Source: Amphiura filiformis (taxonomy: Eukaryota; Echinodermata; Ophiuroidea; Amphilepidida; Amphiuridae). Taken from it: DNA of 64,000 nucleotides. The stretch's first letter is position 1. Every line of letters begins with the position of its first letter. Both the position numbers and the translations under genes were made by a program. The DNA lies in the NCBI RefSeq assembly GCF_039555335.1, contig NC_092628.1, forward strand, positions 32,371,727-32,435,726. Direction: 5' to 3'. The notes under the pieces were generated by a model that was not told where the DNA came from, did no database searches, and saw only the letters and a list, made by a program, of their open reading frames with translations. Positions 1 to 12,600 of this stretch are shown here, in pieces.

Positions 1-125
1 GAAGAGTAATGAAGAGTAACGTTGTTCGTGTTATAGCATAATTTAGCGCCAATTGGTAAAGCATGTCATGTGCAATCACCGTGTTCATGAATATAAAATC
101 GATTTGAATATACTATTTTTTACAG

Positions 126-679
126 GCATGTTCTGGATCAGTTCAGTCTTTATAGATGAAGAAGGTCAATCGGCCTCAGTTGTAGTTAACAGAGAAGGTT
201 ACCATGGAAGGGCTGATGTTGTTGGTGAGTAAAGTGGTTGGCTGTTAGGAAGTGTTCTGCATCTTATTTAAAAGATAAATCTTCATTTTATTAAAATTAC
301 CTACGCTGCCCATATGACAGCTGTTTTCTAGTCTAGTAAACCGCGGTTAACGACATCATGATATTGAGACATTAATACAATAGTTGAGGAATAGTATGCT
401 CTGACGGAAAAAGTTCACCTTCATATATTTTAGATATTGCTACAAGTGACGGCACTGCAACGACGGCTGACACGGATTACACCGCTGTATCTAGCACGCT
501 AACATTTACTGCAGATGATCCCGCCGCATCTACAACGGTAGCTCTTTTAGCCGACACCGACTTAGAAGATATGGAATATCTGACGTTTACAATTGCTGTA
601 ACAGATTCCACAACGGTTATGACGGCATCTGTATCTGCAAATGCCAATACAGCTAAAATATTCATCATCGATAGGAGTA
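126..679 (+). CDS. Calx-beta module 1 (exons 126-224 and 434-679)
   Basis: This is the reference module of array 1. The short exon is 99 nt and follows a ttttttacag acceptor; it reads [14 protein letters not shown] and ends before gtgagt. The long exon is 246 nt, runs from a tattttag acceptor to a gtaagt donor, and ends F-I-I-D-R-S-S. It carries the acidic segment D-T-D-L-E-D-M-E-Y. By my count the 82 codons of the long exon include 19 Thr and 9 Ser, so about a third of this surface is hydroxylated. Class alpha. Confidence 0.9.
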
Positions 680-3600
680 GTAAGTACAATTTATTTTGTA
701 ACTAATAAATTATTCTATAGAAAGCCCTACATGAAGAGTAATGAAGAGTAACGTTGTTCGAAGTTATAGCATAATCTAGCGCCAATTGGTAAAGCATGTC
801 ATGTGCAATCACCGTGTTCATGAATATAAAATCGATTTGAATATACTATTTTTTACAGGCATGTTCTGGATCAGTTCAGTCTTTATAGATGAAGAAGGTC
901 AATCGGCCTCAGTTGTAGTTAACAGAGAAGGTTACCATGGAAGGGCTGATGTTGTTGGTGAGTAAAGTGGTTGGCTGTTAGGAAGTGTTCTGCATCTTAT
1001 TTAAAAGTTAAATCTTCATTTTATTAAAATTACCTACGCTGCCCATATGACAGCTGTTTTCTATTCTAGTAAACCGCGGTTAACGACATCATGATATTGA
1101 GACATTAATACAATAGTTGAGGAATAGTATGCTCTGACGGAAAAAGTTCCCCTTCATATATTTTAGATATTGCTACAAGTGACGGCACTGCAACGACGGC
1201 TGACACGGATTACACCGCTGTATCTAGCACGCTAACATTTACTGCAGATGATCCCGCCGCATCTACAACGGTAGTTCTTTTAGCCGACACCGACTTAGAA
1301 GATATGGAATATCTGACGTTTACAATTGCTGTAACAGATTCCACTACGGTTATGACGGCATCTGTATCTGCAAATGCCAATACGGCTAAAATATTCATCA
1401 TCGATAGGAGTAGTAAGTACAATTTATTTTGTAACTAATAAATTATTCTATAGAAAGCCCTACATGAAGAGTAATGAAGAGTAACGTTGTTCGAAGTTAT
1501 AGCATAATCTAGCGCCAATTGGTAAAGCATGTCATGTGCAATCACCGTGTTCATGAATATAAAATCGATTTGAATATACTATTTGTTACAGGCACGTTCT
1601 GGATCAGTTCAGTCTTTATAGATGAAGAAGGTCAATCGGCCTCAGTTGTAGTTAACAGAGAAGGTTACCATGGAAGGGCTGATGTTGTTGGTGAGTAAAG
1701 TGGTTGGCTGTTAGGAAGTGTTCTGCATCTTATTTAAAAGTTAAATCTTCATTTTATTAAAATTACCTACGCTGCCCATATGACAGCTGTTTTCTATTCT
1801 AGTAAACCGCGGTTAACGACATCATGATATTGAGACATTAATACAATAGTTGAGGAATAGTATGCTCTGACGGAAAAAGTGTCCCTTCATATATTTTAGA
1901 TATTGCTACAAGTGACGGCACTGCAACGACGGCTGACACGGATTACACCGCTGTATCTAGCACGCTAACATTTACTGCAGATGATCCCGCCGCATCTACA
2001 ACAGTAGCTCTTCTAGCCGACACCGACTTAGAAGATATGGAATATCTGACGTTTTCAATTGCTGTAACAGATTCCACAACGGTTATGACGGCATCTGTAT
2101 CTGCAAATGCCAATACGGCTAAAATATTCATCATCGATAGGAGTAGTAAGTACAATTTATTTTGTAACTAATAAATTATTCTATAGAAAACCCTACATGA
2201 AGAGTAATGAAGAGTAACGTTGTTCGAAGTTATAGCATAATCTAGCGCCAATTGGTAAAGCATGTCATGTGCAATCACCGTGTTCATGAATATAAAATCG
2301 ATTTGAATATACTATTTTTTACAGGCATGTTCTGGATCAGTTCAGTCTTTATAGATGAAGAAGGTCAATCGGCCTCAGTTGTAGTTAACAGAGAAGGTTG
2401 CCATGGAAGGGCTGATGTTGTTGGTGAGTAAAGTGGTTGGCTGTTAGGAAGTGTTCTGCATCTTATTTAAAAGTTAAATCTTCATTTTATTAAAATTACC
2501 TACGCTGCCCAATGGGTCATAAATAGGGAAGGTTTTTATTTCAAATCGGCCATGGCCAAAAGGTGTTCCACTTGACCCCACTTGAACAAATATGCACTTT
2601 AAAAAATAATTGAAGTGGGTCTTCAGACCCCACCACCACCCTTATTTCTCTATATACTGAAATATGCACATTTTGACAGATATTCAAAGAACAGATATAT
2701 AATGAGAGGACATGTTGCTTCAAAACATGCATTTTATCCACCCAGAAGCACTTTTCAAACACAAATTGATCATCTACTATAGAAAATTGTCTATATACAA
2801 TACTTTTCTCCTAATTTCGTAACACTTTGTATGCTAAGATGTCCAATATCGCATAAATATTACACATATAAAACTCGGTAACTTCTAATAACATAGCCAT
2901 GACAAAATTAGGTTGATGTATTATTACCGGACTTGCTTAAAAAGGAATTAAATGAATTTGTAGCTGTTTATATGTGACCCATCATGACAAAACCCATCAT
3001 ACGTCGCCACTTTTGAAAATACATCTCAATAAACATTACATTAAAAAAGGGAATTTTGACGGGAACATTTTATATTTTCATCGACAAAACATTTAGCAAA
3101 TATGACAAATGATATTCCACTCATTTAATAGCGGTTTACTGTTTACCTTCAGGAAATCAAAAGTCTTTTCAACCATTTTTGTGTATATATACTGGACCTT
3201 ATAAATCATCCTTGTATATTTACCTTTCAACAAGTTTAATGTCACTGATGATGCAAATTATTGTCACCTGACACTACACTTGAAAGTCTTTCTTTGATTC
3301 AAATACTGGCATTAAGGCACGTGATCGGCAGATTTGACGAATGTAACCATCCCTTGTCTTCTGCCCATATACCTTCTCACTGGCTTCAGACACCAACTTT
3401 ATCGCTCTTTCCACTGATTGTGTGTGACATGGATATTTGGGTACATTTAGTTGGACATTTACTATATCTTTAACCTCAGTTACAAGCTTTGTCAGAGGTG
3501 GCTCAGTGACAGGCTCTTTGCGCCAATCTATCATTTTGCTGTAAGCCGATGCTCCAAACTTGATCTGAGGGACTTTGAAAAAGCGTACAGTCTCATCTGT

Positions 3601-6600
3601 TGGGTAGTCTTCATCAGGAAACGTGTCTCCTTCTGCATCATCATCACTATCCCTCTACTTCTACATTGCCAAGCTCGTCTTGTACATCTTCACCTGTGCC
3701 GTCAAAATGCTCTGCAACATTGACCGCGTGTTTCCGTGCAGAAAGTATCCATCTAACAGCCTCTTCACGAATGATTTGAGTGCTGTCAGCTGCCATTGCA
3801 AGGAGGAGGTTTTCTGGGTGAGCAGAAAAGGCATTTCTTTGCATTGCCCTCTTGGCTATGTTCTTCTCAGTGGTTGTCAAGTGTCGCAAAAGTTTTATCA
3901 TCTGGAAGAAGTTTCTAGGTGCATCTGTGATAGAAGGATTGCTTTTGATTGTGAACCACATAGGAGCGTAGAATTTGACAACAATATTTGCCAATCTTGT
4001 CAGTCCAACAGAAGGCTCAGGTGTTCTGATACAAGCATAGAATTCGTTCTGCAGTTGTATAGCATGCAACGTGAATGATTGAGACCACCTGGTTCATTGA
4101 GTAGATCTTCTGGCCAGTTACCTGAGATCACTGCCATACAAAACTTGTATACAAGAGTTTTTGATCCCAACTTAGATCTTCAACTACTTCATCAGAAAGA
4201 ATGGGGAAGTCTGGATTGCGGATTGGTTTGAAATCAACAATGTCCCTTGAAAATAGGTGCTCTTTGAGTTGACTACCGGTTTTTCCACCAAATGAGGTTG
4301 GGCCTGTGGTAGGCCCACCATAGTGAGTAAACAAAGCTCTGAATGATAACTCATTGCCATGCAAAAGACAAATTTGCCATTGGAGTGGTCTACCAAGGAA
4401 CATCTGTAGGTAGTGGATTGCACCTGCTCGCCAACCAACAAATGTTCCAAAAAACTCCAATGGCAAATTTGTCTTTTGCATGGCAATGGGTTACCATTCA
4501 GAGACTGACAAGATTGTTGGACTGACAAGATTGGCAAATATTGTTGTCAAATTCTACGCCCCTATGTGGTTCACAATATATATGGGCAGAAGGCAAGGGA
4601 TGGTAACATTCGTCAAATCTGCCGATCACGAGCCTTAATGCCAGAATTTGAATCAAAGAAAGACTTTCAAGTGTAGTGTCAGGTGACAATAATTTGCATC
4701 ACCAGTGACATTAAACGGCTACAGATTCATTTAATTCCTTCTTAAGCAAGTCCGGTCGTAATACATCAACCTAATTTTGTCATGGCTATGTTATTAGAAG
4801 TTACTGAGTTTTGTATGTGTAATATTTATGCGATATTGATATAATATTGGATGGCTGAGCATGATACCATAACATATCGGATGAGTCATACAAATATTTG
4901 TATGACGAATCCGATATGTTACGGTATCATGCAAAATAAGCCATCCAATATTATCATTATTAGGCTTTCTTAACTCTTAATAACCCTGAAAACATAATAA
5001 TGGTGAATATTGGACATCTTAGCGTACAAAGTGTTACGAAATTCAGAGAAAAGTATTGTATATAGACTATTTTCTATAGTAGATGATTAATTTGTGTTTG
5101 AAAAGTGATTCTGGGTGGATAAAATGTATGTTTTGAAGCAACATGTCCTCTCATTATGTATCTGTTCTTTGAATATCTGACAAAATGTGCATATTTGAGT
5201 ATATAGGGGAATGAGGGTGGTGGTGGGGTCTGAAGACCCACTTCAATTATTTTTAAAGTGCATATTTGTTCAAGTGGGGTCAAGTGGAACACCTTTTGGC
5301 CATGGCCGATTTGAAATAAAAAACCTTCCCTATTTATGACCCGCCCTACTGCCCATATGACAGCTGTTTTCTAGTCTAGTAAACCGCGGTTAACGACATC
5401 ATGATATTGAGATATTAATACAATAGTTGAGGAATAGTATGCTCTGACGGAAAAAGTTCCCCTTCATATATTTTAGATATTGCTACAAGTGACGGCACTG
5501 CAACGACGGCTGACACGGATTACACCGCTGTATCTAGCACGCTAACATTTACCGCAGATGATCCCGCCGCATCTACAACGGTAGCTCTTTAGCCGACACC
5601 GACTTAGAAGATATGGAATATCTGACGTTTACAATTGCTGTAACAGATTCCACAACGGTTATGACGGCATCTGTATCTGCAAATGCCAATACGGCTAAAA
5701 TATTCATCATCGATAGGAGTAGTAAGTACAATTTATTTTGTAACTAATAAATTATTCTATAGAAAGCCCTACATGAAGAGTAATGAAGAGTAACGTTGTT
5801 CGAAGTTATAGCATAATCTAGCGCCAATTGGTAAAGCATGTCATGTGCAATAACCGTGTTCATGAATATAAAATCGATTTGAATATACTATTTTTTACAG
5901 GCATGTTCTGGATCAGTTCAGTCTTTATAGATGAAGAAGGTCAATCGGCCTCAGTTGTAGTTAACAGAGAAGGTTACCATGGAAGGGCTGATGTTGTTGG
6001 TGAGTAAAGTGGTTGGCTGTTAGGAAGTGTTCTGTATCTTATTTAAAAGTTAAATCTTCATTTTATTAAAATTACCTACGCTTCCCATATGACAGCTGTT
6101 TTCTATTCTAGTAAACCGCGGTTAACGACATCATGATATTGAGACATTAATACAATAGTTGAGGAATAGTATGCTCTGACGGAAAAAGTTCCCCTTCATA
6201 TATTTTAGATATTGCTACAAGTGACGGCACTGCAACGACGGCTGACACGGATTACACCGCTGTATCTAGCACGCTAACATTTACTGCAGATGATCCCGCC
6301 GCATCTACAACAGTAGCTCTTCTAGCCGACACCGACTTAGAAGATATGGAATATCTGACGTTTTCAATTGCTGTAACAGATTCCACAACGGTTATGACGG
6401 CATCTGTATCTGCAAATGCCAATACGGCTAAAATATTCATCATCGATAGGAGTAGTAAGTACAATTTATTTTGTAACTAATAAATTATTCTATAGAAAGC
6501 CCTACATGAAGAGTAATGAAGAGTAACGTTGTTCGAAGTTATAGCATAATCTAGCGCCAATTGGTAAAGCATGTCATGTGCAATCACCGTGTTCATGAAT

Positions 6601-9600
6601 ATAAAATCGATTTGAATATACTATTATTTACAGGCATGTTCTGGATCAGTTCAGTCTTTATAGATGAAGAAGGTCAATCGGCCTCAGTTGTAGTTAACAG
6701 AGAAGGTTACCATGGAAGGGCTGATGTTGTTGGTGAGTAAAGTGGTTGGCTGTTAGGAAGTGTTCTGCATCTTATTTAAAAGTTAAATCTTCATTTTATT
6801 AAAATTACCTACGCTGCCCATATGACAGCTGTTTTCTAGTCTAGTAAACCGCGGTTAACGACATCATGATATTGAGACATTAATACAATAGTTGAGGAAT
6901 AGTATGCTCTGACGGAAAAAGTTCCCCTTCATATATTTTAGATATTGCTACAAGTGACGGCACTGCAACGACGGCTGACACGGATTACACCGCTGTATCT
7001 AGCACGCTAACATTTACCGCAGATGATCCCGCCGCATCTACAACGGTAGCTCTTTTAGCCGACACCGACTTAGAAGATATGGAATATCTGACGTTTACAA
7101 TTGCTGTAACAGATTCCACAACGGTTATGACGGCATCTGTATCTGCAAATGCCAATACGGCTAAAATATTCATCATCGATAGGAGTAGTAAGTACAATTT
7201 ATTTTGTAACTAATAAATTATTCTATAGAAAGCCCTACATGAAGAGTAATGAAGAGTAACGTTGTTCGAAGTTATAGCATAATCTAGCGCCAATTGGTAA
7301 AGCATGTCATGTGCAATAACCGTGTTCATGAATATAAAATCGATTTGAATATACTATTTTTACAGGCATGTTCTGGATCAGTTCAGTCTTTATAGATGAA
7401 GAAGGTCAATCGGCCTCAGTTGTAGTTAACAGAGAAGGTTACCATGGAAGGGCTGATGTTGTTGGTGAGTAAAGTGGTTGGCTGTTAGGAAGTGTTCTGC
7501 ATCTTATTTAAAAGTTAAATCTTCATTTTATTAAAATTACCTACGCAGCCCATATGATAGCTGTTTTCTAATCTAGTAAACCGCGGTTAACGACATCATG
7601 ATATTGAGACATTAATACAATAGTTGAGGAATAGTATGCTCTGACGGAAAAAGTTCCCTTCATATATTTTAGATATTGCTACAAGTGACGGCACTGCAAC
7701 GACGGCTGACACGGATTACACCGCTGTATCTAGCACGCTAACATTTACTGCAGATGATCCCGCCGCATCTACAACAGTAGCTCTTCTAGCCGACACCGAC
7801 TTAGAAGATATGGAATATCTGACATTTTCAATTGCTGTAACAGATTCCACAACGGTTATGACGGCATCTGTATCTGCAAATGCCAATACAGCTAAAATAT
7901 TCATCATCGATAGGAGTAGTAAGTACAATTTATTTTGTAACTAATAAATTATTCTATAGAAAGCCCTACATGAAGAGTAATGAAGAGTAACGTTGTTCGA
8001 AGTTATAGCATAATCTAGCGCCAATTGGTAAAGCATGTCATGTGCAATCACCGTGTTCATGAATATAAAATCGATTTGAATATACTATTTTTTACAGGCA
8101 TGTTCTGGATCAGTTCAGTCTTTATAGATGAAGAAGGTCAATCGGCCTCAGTTGTAGTTAACAGAGAAGGTTACCATGGAAGGGCTGATGTTGTTGGTGA
8201 GTAAAGTGGTTGGCTGTTAGGAAGTGTTCTGCATCTGATTTAAAAGTTAAATCTTCATTTTATTAAAATTACCTACACTGCCCATATGACAGCTGTTTTC
8301 TAGTCTAGTAAACCGCGGTTAACGACATCATGATATTGAGACATTAATACAATAGTTGAGGAATAGTATGCTCTGACGGGAAAAGTTCCCCTTCATATAT
8401 TTTAGATATTGCTACAAGTGACGGCACTGCAACGACGGCTGACACGGATTACACCGCTGTATCTAGCACGCTAACATTTACTGCAGATGATCCCGCCGCA
8501 TCTACAACGGTAGCTCTTTTAGCCGACACCGACTTAGAAGATATGGAATATCTTACGTTTACAATTGCTGTAACAGATTCCACAACGGTTATGACGGCAT
8601 CTGTATCTGCAAATGCCAATACGGCTAAAATATTCATCATCGATAGGAGTAGTAAGTACAATTTATTTTGTAGCTAATAAATTATTCTATAGAAAGCCCT
8701 ACATGAAGAGTAATGAAGAGTAACGTTGTTCGAAGTTATAGCATAATCTAGCGCCAATTGGTAAAGCATGTCATGTGCAATCAGCGTGTTCATGAATATA
8801 AAATCGATTTGAATATACTATTTTTTACAGGCATGTTCTGGATCAGTTCAGTCTTTATAGATGAAGAAGGTCAATCGGCCTCAGTTGTAGTTAACAGAGA
8901 AGGTTACCATGGAAGGGCTGATATTGTTGGTGAGTAAAGTGGTTGGCTGTTAGGAAGTGTTCTGCATCTTATTTAAAAGTTAAATCTTCATTTTATTAAA
9001 ATTACCTACGCTGCCCATATGACAGCTGTTTTCTATTCTAGTAAACCGCGGTTAACGACATCATGATATTGAGACATTAATACAATAGTTGAGGAATAGT
9101 ATGCTCTGACGGAAAAAGTTCCCCTTCATATATTTTAGATATTGCTACAAGTGACGGCACTGCAACGACGGCTGACACGGATTACACCGCTGTATCTAGC
9201 TCGCTAACATTTACTGCAGATGATCCCGCCGCATCTACAACAGTAGCTCTTCTAGCCGACACCGACTTAGAAGATATGGAATATCTGACGTTTTCAATTG
9301 CTGTAACAGATTCCACAACGGTTATGACGGCATCTGTATCTGCAAATGCCAATACGGCTAAAATATTCATCATCGATAGGAGTAGTAAGTACAATTTATT
9401 TTGTAACTAATAAATTATTCTATAGAAAGCCCTACATGAAGAGTAATGAAGAGTAACGTTGTTCGAAGTTATAGCATAATCTAGCGCCAATTGGTAAAGC
9501 ATGTCATGTGCAATCACCGTGTTCATGAATATAAAATCGATTTGAATATACTATTTTTTACAGGCATGTTCTGGATCAGTTCAGTCTTTATAGATGAAGA

Positions 9601-12600
9601 AGGTCAATCGGCCTCAGTTGTAGTTAACAGAGAAGGTTACCATGGAAGGGCTGATGTTGTTGGTGAGTAAAGTGGTTGGCTGTTAGGAAGTGTTCTGCAT
9701 CTTATTTAAAAGTTAAATCTTCATTTTATTAAAATTACCTACGCTGCCCATATGACAGCTGTTTTCTATTCTAGTAAACCGCGGTTAACGACATCATGAT
9801 ATTGAGACATTAATACAATAGTTGAGGAATAGTATGCTCTGACGGAAAAAGTTCCCCTTCATATATTTTAGATATTGCTACAAGTGACGGCACTGCAACG
9901 ACGGCTGACACGGATTACACCGCTGTATCTAGCTCGCTAACATTTACTGCAGATGATCCCGCCGCATCTACAACAGTAGCTCTTCTAGCCGACACCGACT
10001 TAGAAGATATGGAATATCTGACGTTTTCAATTGCTGTAACAGATTCCACAACGGTTATGACGGCATCTGTATCTGCAAATGCCAATACGGCTAAAATATT
10101 CATCATCGATAGGAGTAGTAAGTACAATTTATTTTGTAACTAATAAATTATTCTATAGAAAGCCCTACATGAAGAGTAATGAAGAGTAACGTTGTTCGAA
10201 GTTATAGCATAATCTAGCGCCAATTGGTAAAGCATGTCATGTGCAATCACCGTGTTCATGAATATAAAATCGATTTGAATATACTATTTTTTACAGGCAT
10301 GTTCTGGATCAGTTCAGTCTTTATAGATGAAGAAGGTCAATCGGCCTCAGTTGTAGTTAACAGAGAAGGTTACCATGGAAGGGCTGATGTTGTTGGTGAG
10401 TAAAGTGGTTGGCTGTTAGGAAGTGTTCTGCATCTTATTTAAAAGTTAAATCTTCATTTTATTAAAATTACCTACGCTGCCCATATGACAGCTGTTTTCT
10501 AGTCTAGTAAACCGCGGTTAACGACATCATGATATTGAGACATTAATACAATAGTTGAGGAATAGTATGCTCTGACGGAAAAAGTTCCCCTTCATATATT
10601 TTAGATATTGCTACAAGTGACGGCACTGCAACGACGGCTGACACGGATTACACCGCTGTATCTAGCACGCTAACATTTACCGCAGATGATCCCGCCGCAT
10701 CTACAACGGTAGCTCTTTTAGCCGACACCGACTTAGAAGATATGGAATATCTGACGTTTACAATTGCTGTAACAGATTCCACAACGGTTATGACGGCATC
10801 TGTATCTGCAAATGCCAATACGGCTAAAATATTCATCATCGATAGGAGTAGTAAGTACAATTTATTTTGTAACTAATAAATTATTCTATATAAAGCCCTA
10901 CATGAAGAGTAACGTTGTTCGAAGTTATAGCATAATCTAGCGCCAATTGGTAAAGCATGTCATGTGCAATAACCGTGTTCATGAATATAAAATCGATTTG
11001 AATATACTATTTTTTACAGGCATGTTCTGGATCAGTTCAGTCTTTATAGATGAAGAAGGTCAATCGGCCTCAGTTGTAGTTAACAGAGAAGGTTACCATG
11101 GAAGGGCTGATGTTGTTGGTGAGTAAAGTGGTTGGCTGTTAGGAAGTGTTTTTATTAAAATTACCTACGCTGCCCATATGACAGCTGTTTTCTATTCTAG
11201 TTAACCGCGGTTAACGACATCATGATATTGAGACATTAATACAATAGTTGAGGAATAGTATGCTCTGACGGAAAAAGTTCCCCTTCATATATTTTAGATA
11301 TTGCTACAAGTGACGGCACTGCAACGACGGCTGACACGGATTACACCGCTGTATCTAGCACGCTAACATTTACTGCAGATGATCCCGCCGCATCTACAAC
11401 GGTAGCTCTTTTAGCCGACACCGACTTAGAAGATATGGAATATCTGACGTTTACAATTGCTGTAACAGATTCCACAACGGTTACGACGGCATCTGTATCT
11501 GCAAATGCCAATACGGCTAAAATATTCATCATCGATAGGAGTAGTAAGTACAATTTATTTTGTAACTAATAAATTATTCTATAGAAAGCCCTACATGAAG
11601 AGTAATGAAGAATAACGTTGTTCGAAGTTATAGCATAATCTAGCGCCAATTGGTAAAGCATGTCATGTGCAATCACCGTGTTCATGAATATAAAATCGAT
11701 TTGAATATACTATTTTTTACAGGCATGTTCTGGATCAGTTCAGTCTTTATAGATGAAGAAGGTCAATCGGCCTCAGTTGTAGTTAACAGAGAAGGTTACC
11801 ATGGAAGGGCTGATGTTGTTGGTGAGTAAAGTGTTTGGCTGTTAGGAAGTGTTCTGCATGTTATTTAAAAGTTAAATCTTCATTTTATTAAAATTACCTA
11901 CGCTGCCCATATGACAGCTGTTTTCTAGTCTAGTAAACCGCGGTTAACGACATGATATTGAGACATTAATACAATATTTGAGGAATAGTATGCTCTGACG
12001 GAAAAAGTTCCCTTTCATATATTTTAGATATTGCTACAAGTGACGGCACTGCAACGACGGCTGACACGGATTATACTGCTGTATCTAGCACGCTAACATT
12101 TACTGCAGGTGATCCTGCCGCATGTACAACAGTAGCTCTTCTAGCCGACACCGACTTAGAAGATTTGGAATATCTGATGTTTACAATTACTGTAACAGAT
12201 TCCACGACGGTTACGACAGCATCTGTATCCGCATGTGCAGATATGGCTAAAATATTCATCATCGATAGGAGTAGTAAGTACAATATTTTGTAAGGTCGTG
12301 TGTCTTGAGCTCGCCACCAAAAAAAGGTGGCGACGTTACATTTTGCCAAAGTCGACTCAAAACAAATGATGATATCTCTGTCAAGCAAGAAGTTATTGTC
12401 ATGCTTGTGGTATCATTTATTGCTAAATAAAATGCACTTTCAACCCTGTAAAAAGAAATACTTGAACTTCTTTAATACTAACACTGTGCTTCATAGAATT
12501 CAGAATGGGCAGGGTGGCGGTGGGGGGGGATGTGGTGGTGGGGGATGTGGTACACACAAACTCTATGGGATTGGTATTTTAGTGCGTAATCTGCTTCTGT

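Larger units (their letters stand above)
2512..5348. mobile_element. Fold-back DNA transposon in the intron of Calx-beta module 4
   Basis: The two ends are inverted copies (gggtcataaatagggaagg at the left, its complement at the right). They are flanked by the direct repeat ctgccca, 2505-2511 and 5349-5355, as expected for a 7-8 bp target duplication. The right arm is not a simple terminal repeat. It is a shortened inverted copy of almost the whole left half: segments near 4990-5348, 4720-4840, 4570-4720, 4505-4575 and 4450-4503 pair with about 2512-2820, 2850-2970, 3240-3370, 3950-4015 and 4340-4395. Superfamily not assigned. Confidence 0.85.
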
